DNA of 64,000 bases, taken from positions 1 to 64,000 of the forward strand of contig CAZABH010000017.1 in assembly GCA_964483585.1 (NCBI GenBank), written 5' to 3'. Both the position numbers and the translations under genes were made by a program. A model generated the notes under the pieces. That model searched no databases and was not told the origin of the DNA. It saw nothing but the letters and a program-made list of their open reading frames with translations. The stretch is from SZUA-430 sp964483585. GTDB taxonomy: Bacteria > Pseudomonadota > Alphaproteobacteria > Micropepsales > Micropepsaceae. Positions 26,753 through 35,469 of this stretch are shown piece by piece (the stretch's first letter is position 1; each line of letters starts with the position of its first letter).

Positions 26753-27511
26753 TCAATAGATCAGATTCAGCAATCGGCTATAGCGGATGGCGAAAGGCCA
26801 TTGCCACAATTCCCACATTTCGGCCGAGCCGTCATGCGAGAAGAATATGACCTGCGCACGACCGACCAAGTTTGCCGCCGGCACGAAACCAACATCGCCC
26901 CGGCTATCATTGGAGTTGTCCCGGTTGTCCCCCATCATGAAATAGTGCCCCGCGGGGACCTGGAACTCTTCTGTATCGTCGAACCGGCTCTCATCCTCGC
27001 GGTTCAGGATCACGTGCTGCGTCCCATTTGGCAGCGTTTCACGGAACTGCGGTATGCGGGCTTCGCTTCCGTCCTCACGAAGCTCAATACGGTCTTCCAT
27101 CTGCTCGAGCTTCACGGGTTCACCATTGATGTGAAGCACACCGCCAATCATCTGGACCCGATCGCCGGGCAGACCGATGACGCGCTTGATGTAGTCCTGC
27201 GCTGGGTCGGCAGGAAGACGGAATACAACAACGTCTCCGCGCTCGGCGTCACCGCCAAGGATACGACCCTCAGAAGCCTGGGCCGGCGCGACGAGGGGAA
27301 TCGAATAGATCGAGTAGCCGTAGGAGAACTTCGTGACGAAAAGGTAGTCACCGATCTCAAGTGACCCTTCCATAGAGCTGGAGGGGATGCGGAAAGGCTG
27401 AAAAAGCAGGATCTGGACGAACGCGACGATACCCACAATCGTACCGATGGACTTCACAGTCTCGATCACGCTCTCGTTCTTCCACCAAGGCTGGCTCGTT
27501 CCGTCAGACAT
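26753..27511 (-). CDS. lepB: Signal peptidase I, first tandem copy
   Basis: A 252-residue signal peptidase, starting at MSDGTSQPWW (27511), where the family N-terminus begins. The membrane helix spans about residues 20-38. Catalytic Ser46 is in FRIPSSSMEG, the lysine in DYIKRVIGLPGD, and the C-terminal box is MGDNRDNSNDSRGDV. The middle domain differs clearly from the downstream copy although GDYLFVTKFSYGYS is nearly identical in both, so the duplication is old. It follows acpS by about 90 bases and precedes the second copy by one base. Confidence 0.93.
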   Translation of the reverse strand: MSDGTSQPWWKNESVIETVKSIGTIVGIVAFVQILLFQPFRIPSSSMEGSLEIGDYLFVTKFSYGYSIYSIPLVAPAQASEGRILGGDAERGDVVVFRLPADPAQDYIKRVIGLPGDRVQMIGGVLHINGEPVKLEQMEDRIELREDGSEARIPQFRETLPNGTQHVILNREDESRFDDTEEFQVPAGHYFMMGDNRDNSNDSRGDVGFVPAANLVGRAQVIFFSHDGSAEMWELWQWPFAIRYSRLLNLIY

Positions 27512-27602
27512 GATGCCCCTGTTCCGTCTCAAGACCCTTGAACTCTGGATAACAGATGGAGTTTGCAGGAAAAAGTGTCAATGGTAGGACAGGCACCTCA
27601 CG

Positions 27603-28049
27603 CTACTGCCGTGGAGGCGAATCCCGCCCCGAAACACTCGGATCAGGCGAATTCAGGGGCACGGCCGTAATGATCACAATGGCCTGCGCAAGCGGATAGT
27701 CGTCGGTGATCGACAGGTCGATCTGCGCCACCATGCCTGAGGGCAGCAAGGATTTCAGGCGCTCGGCCGCACCACCGGTCAGCTCCATCGTCGGCTTTCC
27801 GGAACGCAGGTTTACAACCCCAAGATCCCGCCAATACACGCTCTTGCGAAACCCGGTCCCCAGCGCCTTCGAACAGGCCTCCTTGGCGGCAAATCTCTTT
27901 GCATAGGACGCAGCCCTGTTCCGCCGCCCCTCCGACTTCCGTTGCTCTGTCTCCGTGAACAGCCGCTGCACGAACCGGTCGCCAAAGCGGGAAAGCGTTG
28001 CCTCGATGCGCCGGATATCGATGAGATCACTGCCGATGCCGATGATCAT
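27603..28049 (-). CDS. acpS: Holo-[acyl-carrier-protein] synthase
   Basis: This enzyme moves 4'-phosphopantetheine from CoA to a serine of apo-ACP, switching on fatty acid synthesis. MIIGIGSDLIDIRRIE holds the magnesium-binding Asp (D8), and the second Mg ligand is in RFAAKEACSKALG near residue 58. At 148 residues it is slightly long, with a polar C-terminal tail of about 18 residues. I start at MIIGIG; a start two codons earlier is also possible. It follows pdxJ by 15 bases in the same operon. Confidence 0.95.
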   Translation of the reverse strand: MIIGIGSDLIDIRRIEATLSRFGDRFVQRLFTETEQRKSEGRRNRAASYAKRFAAKEACSKALGTGFRKSVYWRDLGVVNLRSGKPTMELTGGAAERLKSLLPSGMVAQIDLSITDDYPLAQAIVIITAVPLNSPDPSVSGRDSPPRQ

Positions 28050-28064
28050 GTGCAACTCCGCTTC

Positions 28065-28829
28065 TCAGGCAAACCCGACACCCGCACCGCCACGCGCCTC
28101 ATCCATCAAAAGCCGCATGCGCCGGATCGACGCGTCGAGCCCCGTAAAGATCGCCTCGCCGATCAGAAAGTGGCCGATGTTCAACTCGACGATCTCGGGA
28201 ATCGCAGCAACAGGGCCAACGGTTTCATAGTTCAACCCATGACCGGCATGCACCTCGAGACCGAGGCGAGCAGCTTCCCGGGCTCCTGCCCTCAACCGAT
28301 CGAGGATCCGGTCGCGCGTGAGGTAGTCGCCATCGGCATGGGCATCACAATAGGCACCCGTATGAAGCTCGACGACATGCGCGCCCAGCGCCTTGGCGAC
28401 TGCAAGCTGAACCGGGCTCGCCTCGACGAACAGCGAGACACGAACCCCCGCCACCGCAAGCTCGCGGACGAAGGGTGCAAGATGATTGTGCTGCGCGGCG
28501 ACATCAAGCCCCCCCTCTGTTGTACGTTCCTCGCGCCGCTCCGGAACAAGGCAGACAGCATGAGGCTTATGGCGCAGCGCGATGGCAAGCATCTCCGACG
28601 TGGCCGCCATTTCGAGATTGAGCGGGCGCCCCACGCCATGGGCAAGACGTTCGATATCAGCGTCGCTGATATGCCGTCGGTCCTCACGCAGATGCGCGGT
28701 TATGCCATCGGCTCCAGCCTCAACCGCCATCAGCGCCGCGCGAAGCGGATCGGGGTGTCGTCCACCGCGCGCATTACGAATGGTAGCCACATGATCGATG
28801 TTCACGCCAAGCCGCAGATGGGGAAGCAT
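28065..28829 (-). CDS. pdxJ: Pyridoxine 5'-phosphate synthase
   Basis: PdxJ condenses 1-deoxyxylulose 5-phosphate with 3-amino-2-oxopropyl phosphate to make pyridoxine 5'-phosphate (vitamin B6). The 254-residue TIM barrel starts with LRLGVNIDHVATIRNARG, the family signature. ITAHLREDRRHI near 44 and HAGHGLNYETV near 195 contain active-site His and Arg residues; LNIGHFLIGEAIF near 217 is the phosphate-binding end. The ATG overlaps the pyrE stop by one base (TGATG), so the two genes are coupled. Confidence 0.96.
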   Translation of the reverse strand: MLPHLRLGVNIDHVATIRNARGGRHPDPLRAALMAVEAGADGITAHLREDRRHISDADIERLAHGVGRPLNLEMAATSEMLAIALRHKPHAVCLVPERREERTTEGGLDVAAQHNHLAPFVRELAVAGVRVSLFVEASPVQLAVAKALGAHVVELHTGAYCDAHADGDYLTRDRILDRLRAGAREAARLGLEVHAGHGLNYETVGPVAAIPEIVELNIGHFLIGEAIFTGLDASIRRMRLLMDEARGGAGVGFA

Positions 28830-29419
28830 CACGCCAGGCCCCGGCTGCCCGGCTTGACCGCCGGAATGCCCTTGAGGTGCTTCGGCAGCTTGTCGGCATT
28901 CCAAGACGGCACCTTCAGCCGCGCCAGCGGCACGAAGGGCACGTCAAACTTTGCGTCTCCACCCGACCGGTCGATCAGGCAGGCCAGCGCCACCACATTC
29001 GCCCCGGTCTGGCGTACCGCCTCGATGCACTCGCGCGACGACAGGCCGGTCGACACCACGTCCTCGACGATGATGACGTTCTTGGTTTTGTCCAGGTGAA
29101 AGTTCCGCCGAAGCTGGAACACACCATCCTGCCGCTCCACGAACATCGCCGGCAGCTTCAGTTGGCGCGCCGTTTCATAACCCGGGATGATCCCGCCAAC
29201 CGCCGGCGACACGATCGCATCGACACGCTTGCGCACTTTGGCCTTGATCTTCTGCGCCAGCGCCTTGCACAGCTTCGCCGTCCGATGCGGATACTGAAAC
29301 ACAAGCGCCTTCTGCAGGAACGTGTCCGAGTGGCGCCCGGACGACAGGATGAAATGCCCCTTCAGCAGGGCGCCCGCCTTCTCGAATTCGGCAAGCACGT
29401 CATCAGGCGTCATCGTCAT
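28829..29419 (-). CDS. pyrE: Orotate phosphoribosyltransferase
   Basis: PyrE adds phosphoribosyl from PRPP to orotate in pyrimidine synthesis. The PRPP loop is VIIVEDVVSTGLSS near residue 112, and the flexible lysine-rich segment KIKAKVRKR lies near 58. The enzyme has GHFILSSGRHSDTF at the start, typical of bacterial PyrE. I choose the start at 29419 (196 residues); it overlaps the rsh gene end by 17 bases. A start two codons later is also possible. Next gene is pdxJ with one-base overlap. Confidence 0.95.
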   Translation of the reverse strand: MTMTPDDVLAEFEKAGALLKGHFILSSGRHSDTFLQKALVFQYPHRTAKLCKALAQKIKAKVRKRVDAIVSPAVGGIIPGYETARQLKLPAMFVERQDGVFQLRRNFHLDKTKNVIIVEDVVSTGLSSRECIEAVRQTGANVVALACLIDRSGGDAKFDVPFVPLARLKVPSWNADKLPKHLKGIPAVKPGSRGLA

Positions 29420-31571
29420 TGTCTTCCTGTTCTCCATGGGGGCGGTCTACGGCATGCACGGCCGGCGAGGCCCTCAGCGCCGCGGTGATACTGGCAAGAT
29501 GGCGCGTGTCGTTGACTTCGATGTCGACCAGCATGTCAAAAACGAGGGGCGTGCGGTTTGCAATCTTGAGATTCGTGATGTTGCCGCCCTGGCGCGCAAT
29601 GATCTCGCAGGCCTTGGCCAGCGTGCCCGAAACATTGTTGATCGAAATACGCAACCGTCCAACCTGCACCTCATTGGCTGCATCTGGCGCCCACCGGACA
29701 TCGACCCAGCGATCAGGCTGTTCCTGCACATCGGCGAGCCGCTCGCAGTCAGCCGTGTGCACCATCACGCCGGAACCTTGCGTGATGACACCGATGATGC
29801 GGTCGCCCGCCAGCGGCTGGCAGCAACGAGCAAGATGAAACGCAAGGCCCGACTGCATGCTCTGGATCGGGATCGAGCCCGGCTTCGACTTGCGGCTGAC
29901 AAGACGCTCGAACCCACGCATCGTTGTGTCGGGCACATAAGTCGGAACGGCCGCCGTAAGGACATCAACAGGCGAGATTTCACCATTCGCGAGCGACTGA
30001 AACACATCTTCTGTCCTGGCCAGGTTCAACTTGGGCAGGGCCACCATGATGGCCTTGTCCGAATATTCATGCCCGGCATCACCAAAGGCTTTTTCGATGA
30101 TTGCTCGCCCCATGCGTTGCTGTTCCAGTCTCTCTGCATTGCGTAGGTATTTGCGGATCGATGCCTGCGCGCGACCCGTGACCACCATCTTTTCCCACAC
30201 GGCCGAAGGGCCCTGCTTGGGCGAGCGGATGATCTCGACCATGTCACCATTCTTCAGCCGTGTCCCAAGCGGCATATGGCGCCCGTTGATCTTGGCACCA
30301 ACGCAGGTATCTCCGACTTCGGTGTGCACGGCATAAGCGAAGTCGATGGGCGAGGCATCGCGCGGAAGCGAAATCAGCTTGCCTTTTGGTGTGAAGCAGA
30401 AAACCTGATCCTGGAACAGAGCCAACCGCGTCGACTCGAGGAACTCCTCCGGCGTAATTCCGTCCTGCAACGAACGGATGAGCGTACGCAGCGACTCGAA
30501 GGCATCAACGCTGGCGGCCGGCCCGCGCCCGCTCAGCTTATCCTTGTAACTCCAGTGTGCGGCAATGCCACTCTCGGCCACGGCATGCATCTCGCGAGAA
30601 CGGACTTGCAATTCGACGCGCTGGCTTTCGGGTCCGTAGATCTCGGTATGCAAAGACCTGTAATTGTTCGATTTGGGCAGGGAAATATAGTCCTTGAACC
30701 TCCCAGGCACATGACGCCAGGACTGGTGCAGGATGCCGAGGGCCCGATAACACTCTTCGATGCTTCCCACCACGACGCGAAGCGCAAAGATATCCGAGAG
30801 CTGATCGAACGTGACCCGTTTCTCCTCCATCTTGCGCCAGATGGAATAGGGCTTCTTTTCACGGCCGGAAACAGTCGCATGAACATTATGCTCATCCAGC
30901 TTGCGCAGCAGCGCCGCCTCGATGCGGGACATGACCGCACCCTTCTGCGCCTTGAGTTCCGACAGCCGACGCACGATCGAGTCCCGCATGTCGGGATTGA
31001 TCTCTGCAAAGGCACGATCCTCGAGTTCCTCCCGAAAATTCTGCATGCCCATGCGCCCAGCCAAAGGCGCGTAGATTTCCATTGTCTCAGTGGCGATCCG
31101 CCTGCGCCTCTCGGACGACTTCACGCCCGACAGCGTGCGCATATTGTGCAGCCGGTCCGCAAGCTTCACCAGCAGCACCCGCACGTCATGGCTCATCGCC
31201 AGCATGAACTTGCGGAAATTTTCCGCTTGCTTTGTTTCCTCGGACTGAAGCTCAAGCTTGGACAGCTTGGTTACGCCATTCACCAGCTCCGCAATCTCGC
31301 GCCCGAACAGGCTCTCGATCTGCTCATAGGTGGCCGCGGTATCTTCAATCGTGTCATGCAAAAGCGCCGTGACAATGGCAGCCTCGTCAAGCTTGAGATC
31401 CGTCAGGATCCCAGCGACTTCGAGGGGATGCGAAAAATAGGGATCCCCCGAGTCGCGCTTCTGGTTGCCGTGAGCCTTGACGCCAAACACGTAAGCGCGG
31501 TTCAGCAGATCCTCGTTGGCACGCGGATCATAGGCCTTCACGCGTTCAACCAGTTCAAACTGCCGCATCAT
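29403..31571 (-). CDS. Bifunctional (p)ppGpp synthetase/hydrolase (Rel/Spo homologue)
   Basis: The 722-residue protein has the full RSH layout. The HD hydrolase domain (about 26-200) holds LLHDTIED and LADRLHNM, the synthetase domain (about 235-350) holds RFKDYISLPKSNNYRSLH, a TGS domain (about 395-455) follows, and an ACT domain ends the chain. RFKD is the charge motif of bifunctional enzymes, not of monofunctional RelA, which has an acidic motif there. It makes and degrades the stringent-response alarmones. Most alphaproteobacteria have one such gene, often named relA, spoT or rsh. It follows rpoZ by 89 bases. Confidence 0.95.
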   Translation of the reverse strand: MMRQFELVERVKAYDPRANEDLLNRAYVFGVKAHGNQKRDSGDPYFSHPLEVAGILTDLKLDEAAIVTALLHDTIEDTAATYEQIESLFGREIAELVNGVTKLSKLELQSEETKQAENFRKFMLAMSHDVRVLLVKLADRLHNMRTLSGVKSSERRRRIATETMEIYAPLAGRMGMQNFREELEDRAFAEINPDMRDSIVRRLSELKAQKGAVMSRIEAALLRKLDEHNVHATVSGREKKPYSIWRKMEEKRVTFDQLSDIFALRVVVGSIEECYRALGILHQSWRHVPGRFKDYISLPKSNNYRSLHTEIYGPESQRVELQVRSREMHAVAESGIAAHWSYKDKLSGRGPAASVDAFESLRTLIRSLQDGITPEEFLESTRLALFQDQVFCFTPKGKLISLPRDASPIDFAYAVHTEVGDTCVGAKINGRHMPLGTRLKNGDMVEIIRSPKQGPSAVWEKMVVTGRAQASIRKYLRNAERLEQQRMGRAIIEKAFGDAGHEYSDKAIMVALPKLNLARTEDVFQSLANGEISPVDVLTAAVPTYVPDTTMRGFERLVSRKSKPGSIPIQSMQSGLAFHLARCCQPLAGDRIIGVITQGSGVMVHTADCERLADVQEQPDRWVDVRWAPDAANEVQVGRLRISINNVSGTLAKACEIIARQGGNITNLKIANRTPLVFDMLVDIEVNDTRHLASITAALRASPAVHAVDRPHGEQEDNDDDA

Positions 31572-31660
31572 GACCGCAGACCTCTGAGCCAGTCGAGGCA
31601 GGCAGGACGCAAGCCCTTGTATCAGTCCGGCAGCATGCGCCCGCCAGCACGGGGACCGGC

Positions 31661-32044
31661 TCAGACGTCCCCGTCGTCACCCTCTTCCACAACCTCTGGC
31701 CGCTTCACATCGGAGTCGGCTCGCATTGCCCGCGCATAGTCAGCCTCGGAAATCTGGATACTCTCCGGCGCATCAGCCGTCTCAACCGGGGCCTTCTCGG
31801 CTTCGGGCTCGTCTGTTTCGATGTGACGCTGGAGGCTGGTCAGGAACTCTTCCTTGAGCCCCTCCGGCTTTACGCGCGTCGACGCGATCTCGCGCAGCGC
31901 CACAACCGGGTTCTTGTCATTGTCGCGGTCGACCAGCAGGCCCGATCCAGAAGTAATCGAGCGCGCACGGTGAGCCGCCAGCAAAACGAGTTCGAACCGG
32001 TTCGGGATCTTGTCCACGCAATCTTCAACAGTGACGCGAGCCAT
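31661..32044 (-). CDS. rpoZ: RNA polymerase omega subunit
   Basis: At 127 residues this is a long omega with an acidic C-terminal tail. The N-terminal MARVTVEDCVDKIPNRFELV and the following LLAAHRAR are the signature. Omega folds onto the beta' C-terminus and forms part of one ppGpp binding site on RNA polymerase. Adjacency to the RSH gene is conserved in proteobacteria and fits a stringent-response link. The C-terminal tail (EAEKAPVETADAPES onward) is poorly conserved in the family. Confidence 0.96.
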   Translation of the reverse strand: MARVTVEDCVDKIPNRFELVLLAAHRARSITSGSGLLVDRDNDKNPVVALREIASTRVKPEGLKEEFLTSLQRHIETDEPEAEKAPVETADAPESIQISEADYARAMRADSDVKRPEVVEEGDDGDV

Positions 32045-32116
32045 GAGGCGCTATGTTCCTTGTCTTAGGCTTAAGCGTGTGACACTAGCTTGCTGCGGCT
32101 GCGAAAACAAGGATTT

Positions 32117-32629
32117 TCAGCCTTTTTCCCGGTCAACGTCCAACAGCCGGACACCCTCGTCCCCAGCAATTTCAAGCAAGAGGGCCACACCCTCACCCGT
32201 GTCAGGATGTCGCCACGCCGGACAGAGATCCTTGAGCGGACGCAAGACGAACCCCCGCTCGTGGAGGCGGGGATGCGGTAACGAAAGCTCGTCAGTGTCC
32301 AGGATCAGGCCTCCATAATCGACCAGATCAAGGTCGAGGCACCGAGGCTCCCAGCGTGCCTTGCGGATTCGACCGAACTGCCTCTCGATCGCAAGCAAGG
32401 CCAAAAGGAGTTCCAGCGGCCCTTTGCGGGTCACAATCTTAACCATCGCATTGACAAAAGGCGGATCGAAGGGGTTAGGCCAGGCTGTGGACGCATAAAA
32501 AGACGAAACGCCAAGCACCGTCATGCCGTGAGACGCCATGGCATCAATCGCCGCCCGCAAGGTCACGGCAGGAGGCCCCACCTTGGAGGCGACGTTTGCA
32601 CCCAGGCTGACATAGATCATGCGTATCAT
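32117..32629 (-). CDS. folK: 2-amino-4-hydroxy-6-hydroxymethyldihydropteridine pyrophosphokinase
   Basis: FolK transfers pyrophosphate from ATP to the pterin in folate synthesis. YVSLGANVASK opens the protein, AWPNPFDPPFVNAMVKI forms the substrate pocket, and RWEPRCLDLDLVDYG contains the ATP and Mg2+ ligands (usually RWGPRTLDLD; here Glu replaces the Gly). LPHPRLHERGFVLRPL closes the site. Length (170 residues) is normal. It is the first gene of the large minus-strand cluster, 72 bases before rpoZ. A start three codons later (MIYVSL) is possible. Confidence 0.93.
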   Translation of the reverse strand: MIRMIYVSLGANVASKVGPPAVTLRAAIDAMASHGMTVLGVSSFYASTAWPNPFDPPFVNAMVKIVTRKGPLELLLALLAIERQFGRIRKARWEPRCLDLDLVDYGGLILDTDELSLPHPRLHERGFVLRPLKDLCPAWRHPDTGEGVALLLEIAGDEGVRLLDVDREKG

Positions 32630-32656
32630 TCACCATTGGGAACCCATTCCTTCGGT

Positions 32657-32684
32657 TTGAAATGGGTCATTGCCATGCGATAGT
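32657..32684 (+). promoter_or_regulatory. Possible sigma-70 promoter for the amidohydrolase pair
   Basis: TTGAAA (32657-32662) and GATAGT (32679-32684) are separated by 16 bases and lie 35-62 bases before the GTG start. Matches are 5 of 6 and 4 of 6 to the E. coli consensus. The region is the divergent gap with folK. Confidence 0.3.
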
Positions 32685-32718
32685 GTAACAGAAGCGGGGA
32701 CTTGAGAGGGGATCGCAA

Positions 32719-34095
32719 GTGTATCGAGGAAAATTGTGCGTCGCGCTGGCCACAACGGCGCTGCTGCTGGCTGGCTGCGCATCCGTGGAAGCGGACCTGA
32801 AGCCGGATCCGGCCAAGAACCCCTTCCCTTCAACCTACCAGCGCCTTCCAGGCCAGCCCACGGCCCTCGTCGGCGCCACGGTGCTGACCGGTACGGGCGA
32901 AGCCATCGAAAACGCCACAGTTTTGTTCAGCGACGGCAAGATCGAGGCCGTGGGGACGAGTATCAAGGTGCCCGACGGATACGTCTCGATTAACGCCACC
33001 GGCAAATGGATAACCCCCGGGATCGTTGATGCCCACTCCCACCTCGGCGTCTATTCATCGCCAGGTGTCCATGCCCACAGCGACGGCAACGAAGCCACAG
33101 CGCCGAACACGGCAGAAGTTTGGGCCGAGCACTCGGTCTGGCCGCAGGACGAAGGCTTCAACGCGGCCCGGCGTGGCGGCGTGACCACGCTGATGATCCT
33201 GCCCGGTTCCGCAAACCTGTTTGGAGGCAGGACCGCAACGTTGAAAAACGTGCCGGCCACGACCATGCAGGCCATGAAGTTCCCTGACGCGCCCTACGGG
33301 CTGAAGATGGCCTGCGGAGAAAATCCAAAGCGGGTCTACGGCTCCAAGGGCGCGCAACCTTCGACCCGCATGGGCAACGTTGCCGGCTACCGCTCGGCCT
33401 GGATCAAGGCTGGCCAGTACGCCAAGCAGGTAAAGGCCGCAGCAGAGGGCAAAGGCGGACCGCCCGATCGTGACCTTCGTCTTGAGACACTGGCCGGCGT
33501 TCTGAACGGCGAGATCCTTGTGCAGAACCACTGCTACCGCGCCGACGAGATGGCGATCATGATCGACATTGCGCAGGAGTTCGGCTTCCGCATCACCGCA
33601 TTCCATCACGCATCTGAGGCCTACAAGATCGCCCCGCTGCTCGCCAAGCACGATATATGCTCGGCGACTTGGGCGGGTTGGTGGGGCTTCAAGCTGGAAT
33701 CCTACGACGGCATCGAAGAAAACGCCGCCCTTCTGGAAAAGGCCGGTGCATGTGCCGTCATCCATTCCGATGATCCAAACTTGACACAGCGGCTGAATCA
33801 GGAAACCGCAGCGGCCATCGCCGCCGGTCGCAGGATTGGCATTGACGTGCCTGAAGCCATCGCCATCAAGTGGATCACTGCCAACCCCGCAAAAATGCTG
33901 GGCATTGCAGACAAGACCGGCACGCTCGAAGCCGGCAAAATGGCAGACGTGGTGGTCTGGAGCGCGAACCCGTTTTCCGTCTACGCGAAGGCCGAGCAGG
34001 TCTTCATCGACGGCGGCCTGGCCTATGACCGCAATGATCCGAAACTCCAGCCCAAGTCAGACTTCATGCTTGGTCGACCCAAGGGAGGCAACTGA
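32719..34095 (+). CDS. Exported amidohydrolase lipoprotein with intact metal site
   Basis: The GTG at 32719 follows GAGAGGGGA. The signal sequence ends in a lipobox (LLAGC, Cys near residue 19). The 458-residue chain is an amidohydrolase of the imidazolonepropionase/prolidase-like type: VDAHSHLG near residue 105 gives the HxH metal pair, AFHHASEAYK near 295 gives further His ligands, and IHSDDPN near 354 the catalytic Asp. TGTLEAGKMADVVVW ends the barrel as usual. A dipeptide or cyclic amide is a plausible substrate, acted on at the membrane surface in the periplasm. The stop overlaps the next start by one base. Confidence 0.88.
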   Translation: MYRGKLCVALATTALLLAGCASVEADLKPDPAKNPFPSTYQRLPGQPTALVGATVLTGTGEAIENATVLFSDGKIEAVGTSIKVPDGYVSINATGKWITPGIVDAHSHLGVYSSPGVHAHSDGNEATAPNTAEVWAEHSVWPQDEGFNAARRGGVTTLMILPGSANLFGGRTATLKNVPATTMQAMKFPDAPYGLKMACGENPKRVYGSKGAQPSTRMGNVAGYRSAWIKAGQYAKQVKAAAEGKGGPPDRDLRLETLAGVLNGEILVQNHCYRADEMAIMIDIAQEFGFRITAFHHASEAYKIAPLLAKHDICSATWAGWWGFKLESYDGIEENAALLEKAGACAVIHSDDPNLTQRLNQETAAAIAAGRRIGIDVPEAIAIKWITANPAKMLGIADKTGTLEAGKMADVVVWSANPFSVYAKAEQVFIDGGLAYDRNDPKLQPKSDFMLGRPKGGN

Positions 34096-35378
34096 TGCGC
34101 GCGCTATTGCTCATTCTGGTCTCGCTTTTCAGCATCTCCTTTGCTCACGCCGAAACGATTGCCATAGTCAACGCGCATGTCATGACCATGGGCAAGCAGG
34201 GAGACATGCGCAACGCCACGGTCATTGTCTCGAACGGCAGGATCAAGGCTGTGGGTCAGGGCGTGGCCGTGCCGCGAAATTCCCGCGTGATCGACGCCAA
34301 GGGCGCACCCGTGACGCCAGGCATCTTCGTGGCCGGGACGAACCTCGGCGCCGTCGAGGTGGAACTTGAGTCAAGTGCAAATGACGTGGCATCCGCGTCG
34401 ATGTCGATCAGCGCAGCCTTCGACGTTGCGCACAGCATTGACCCCATGGCTTCAGCCATTCCCCGGGCGCGGGCAGGCGGCGTGACGCATGCCATCGTGA
34501 CACCGGGATATAACGACGGCCACGACCGCCAGTTTCTCTTCGCCGGTCGCGCAGCCCTTATCGCATTGGATGCCTCTGCGTCCCCCGTGATCCGGCCGCG
34601 GGTCGCCATGTTCATCAATCTGGGCAACGAGGGAGCAACACGCTCTGGCGGCGCCCGCGGCTCATCGATCGAAGCCTTCAAGGCCGATCTTGACGACGTT
34701 CGCCTCTACGCGCGCAGCCCCGGCCGCTACAATGCCGGCGCTGCGCGGGATATGCGCCTGTCGACCGCAGATCTGGCAGCGCTCGTGCCAGTCGTACAGG
34801 GGCGCATGCCCCTGATCGTGCGGGTACACCGCGCAGCAGACATCCGATCCATCTTGAAGCTCGCCCGCGAGCAACGCCTGAAGGTGATCCTGAATGGCGC
34901 AGAGGAAGGCTGGATGCTTGCCGGCGAAATCGCCTCAGCCCGGGTCCCTGTGATCCTGAACCCGAAGGAAAACCTGCCCAACTCCTTCGAGACACTCGGT
35001 GCAACGATGGAGAATGCAGCCCGGCTCCACGCCGCAGGCGTGAAAATCGCCTTCACGAATGGCGACGACGGGCATCGCATACGTGAGGTGCGCTACGACG
35101 CCGGGACAGCCGTGGCACAGGGCCTACCCTATGCCGCAGCACTGGCGGCAATCACGATCAACCCAGCCCAGATCTTCGGGGTAGCAACGACCACTGGCTC
35201 GATCGAGCGTGGCAAGAGCGCTGACATCGTCGTATGGAACGGCGACCCGCTCGAACCGCTGAGCCAACCTCAGGCCGTCATCATCGCCGGGCGCCAGCAA
35301 CCGCTCGACACGCGGGCCGAAGACCTCGCCCGCCGCTACAAGGACACCTCAGGCCCCCTGCCACCCGCCTACCGCTAG
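34095..35378 (+). CDS. Exported amidohydrolase-like protein lacking the HxH metal motif
   Basis: A 427-residue protein with a signal peptide cleaved near AHA-ET (residue 20). The fold is amidohydrolase-like: composite-domain strands at both ends (SNGRIKAVGQG, then GSIERGKSADIVVWNGDP). Where active members have DAHSHLG, this one reads GIFVAGTNLGAVEVE, with no histidines. AFTNGDDGH near 320 keeps an Asp. It is therefore probably inactive or depends on another metal set. It is translationally coupled (TGATG) to a complete amidohydrolase, so a heteromeric or structural partner role is likely. This paired arrangement recurs in proteobacteria. Confidence 0.82.
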   Translation: MRALLLILVSLFSISFAHAETIAIVNAHVMTMGKQGDMRNATVIVSNGRIKAVGQGVAVPRNSRVIDAKGAPVTPGIFVAGTNLGAVEVELESSANDVASASMSISAAFDVAHSIDPMASAIPRARAGGVTHAIVTPGYNDGHDRQFLFAGRAALIALDASASPVIRPRVAMFINLGNEGATRSGGARGSSIEAFKADLDDVRLYARSPGRYNAGAARDMRLSTADLAALVPVVQGRMPLIVRVHRAADIRSILKLAREQRLKVILNGAEEGWMLAGEIASARVPVILNPKENLPNSFETLGATMENAARLHAAGVKIAFTNGDDGHRIREVRYDAGTAVAQGLPYAAALAAITINPAQIFGVATTTGSIERGKSADIVVWNGDPLEPLSQPQAVIIAGRQQPLDTRAEDLARRYKDTSGPLPPAYR

Positions 35379-35403
35379 GAATGCGGTGACAGTGCACTCA
35401 ACC

Positions 35404-35426
35404 CGCCCGACGCCTTGCGACGGGCG
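35404..35426. terminator. Hairpin between convergent genes
   Basis: CGCCCG (35404-35409) pairs with CGGGCG (35421-35426); an alternative pairing uses GACGCC with GGCGTC. It lies 26 bases after the amidohydrolase stop and 44 bases from the convergent lipase-like gene. No T-tract. Confidence 0.35.
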
Positions 35427-35469
35427 TCAGCAGGTATGAAATGCAGGGGCGTCGTGTGGAACGGCAACC

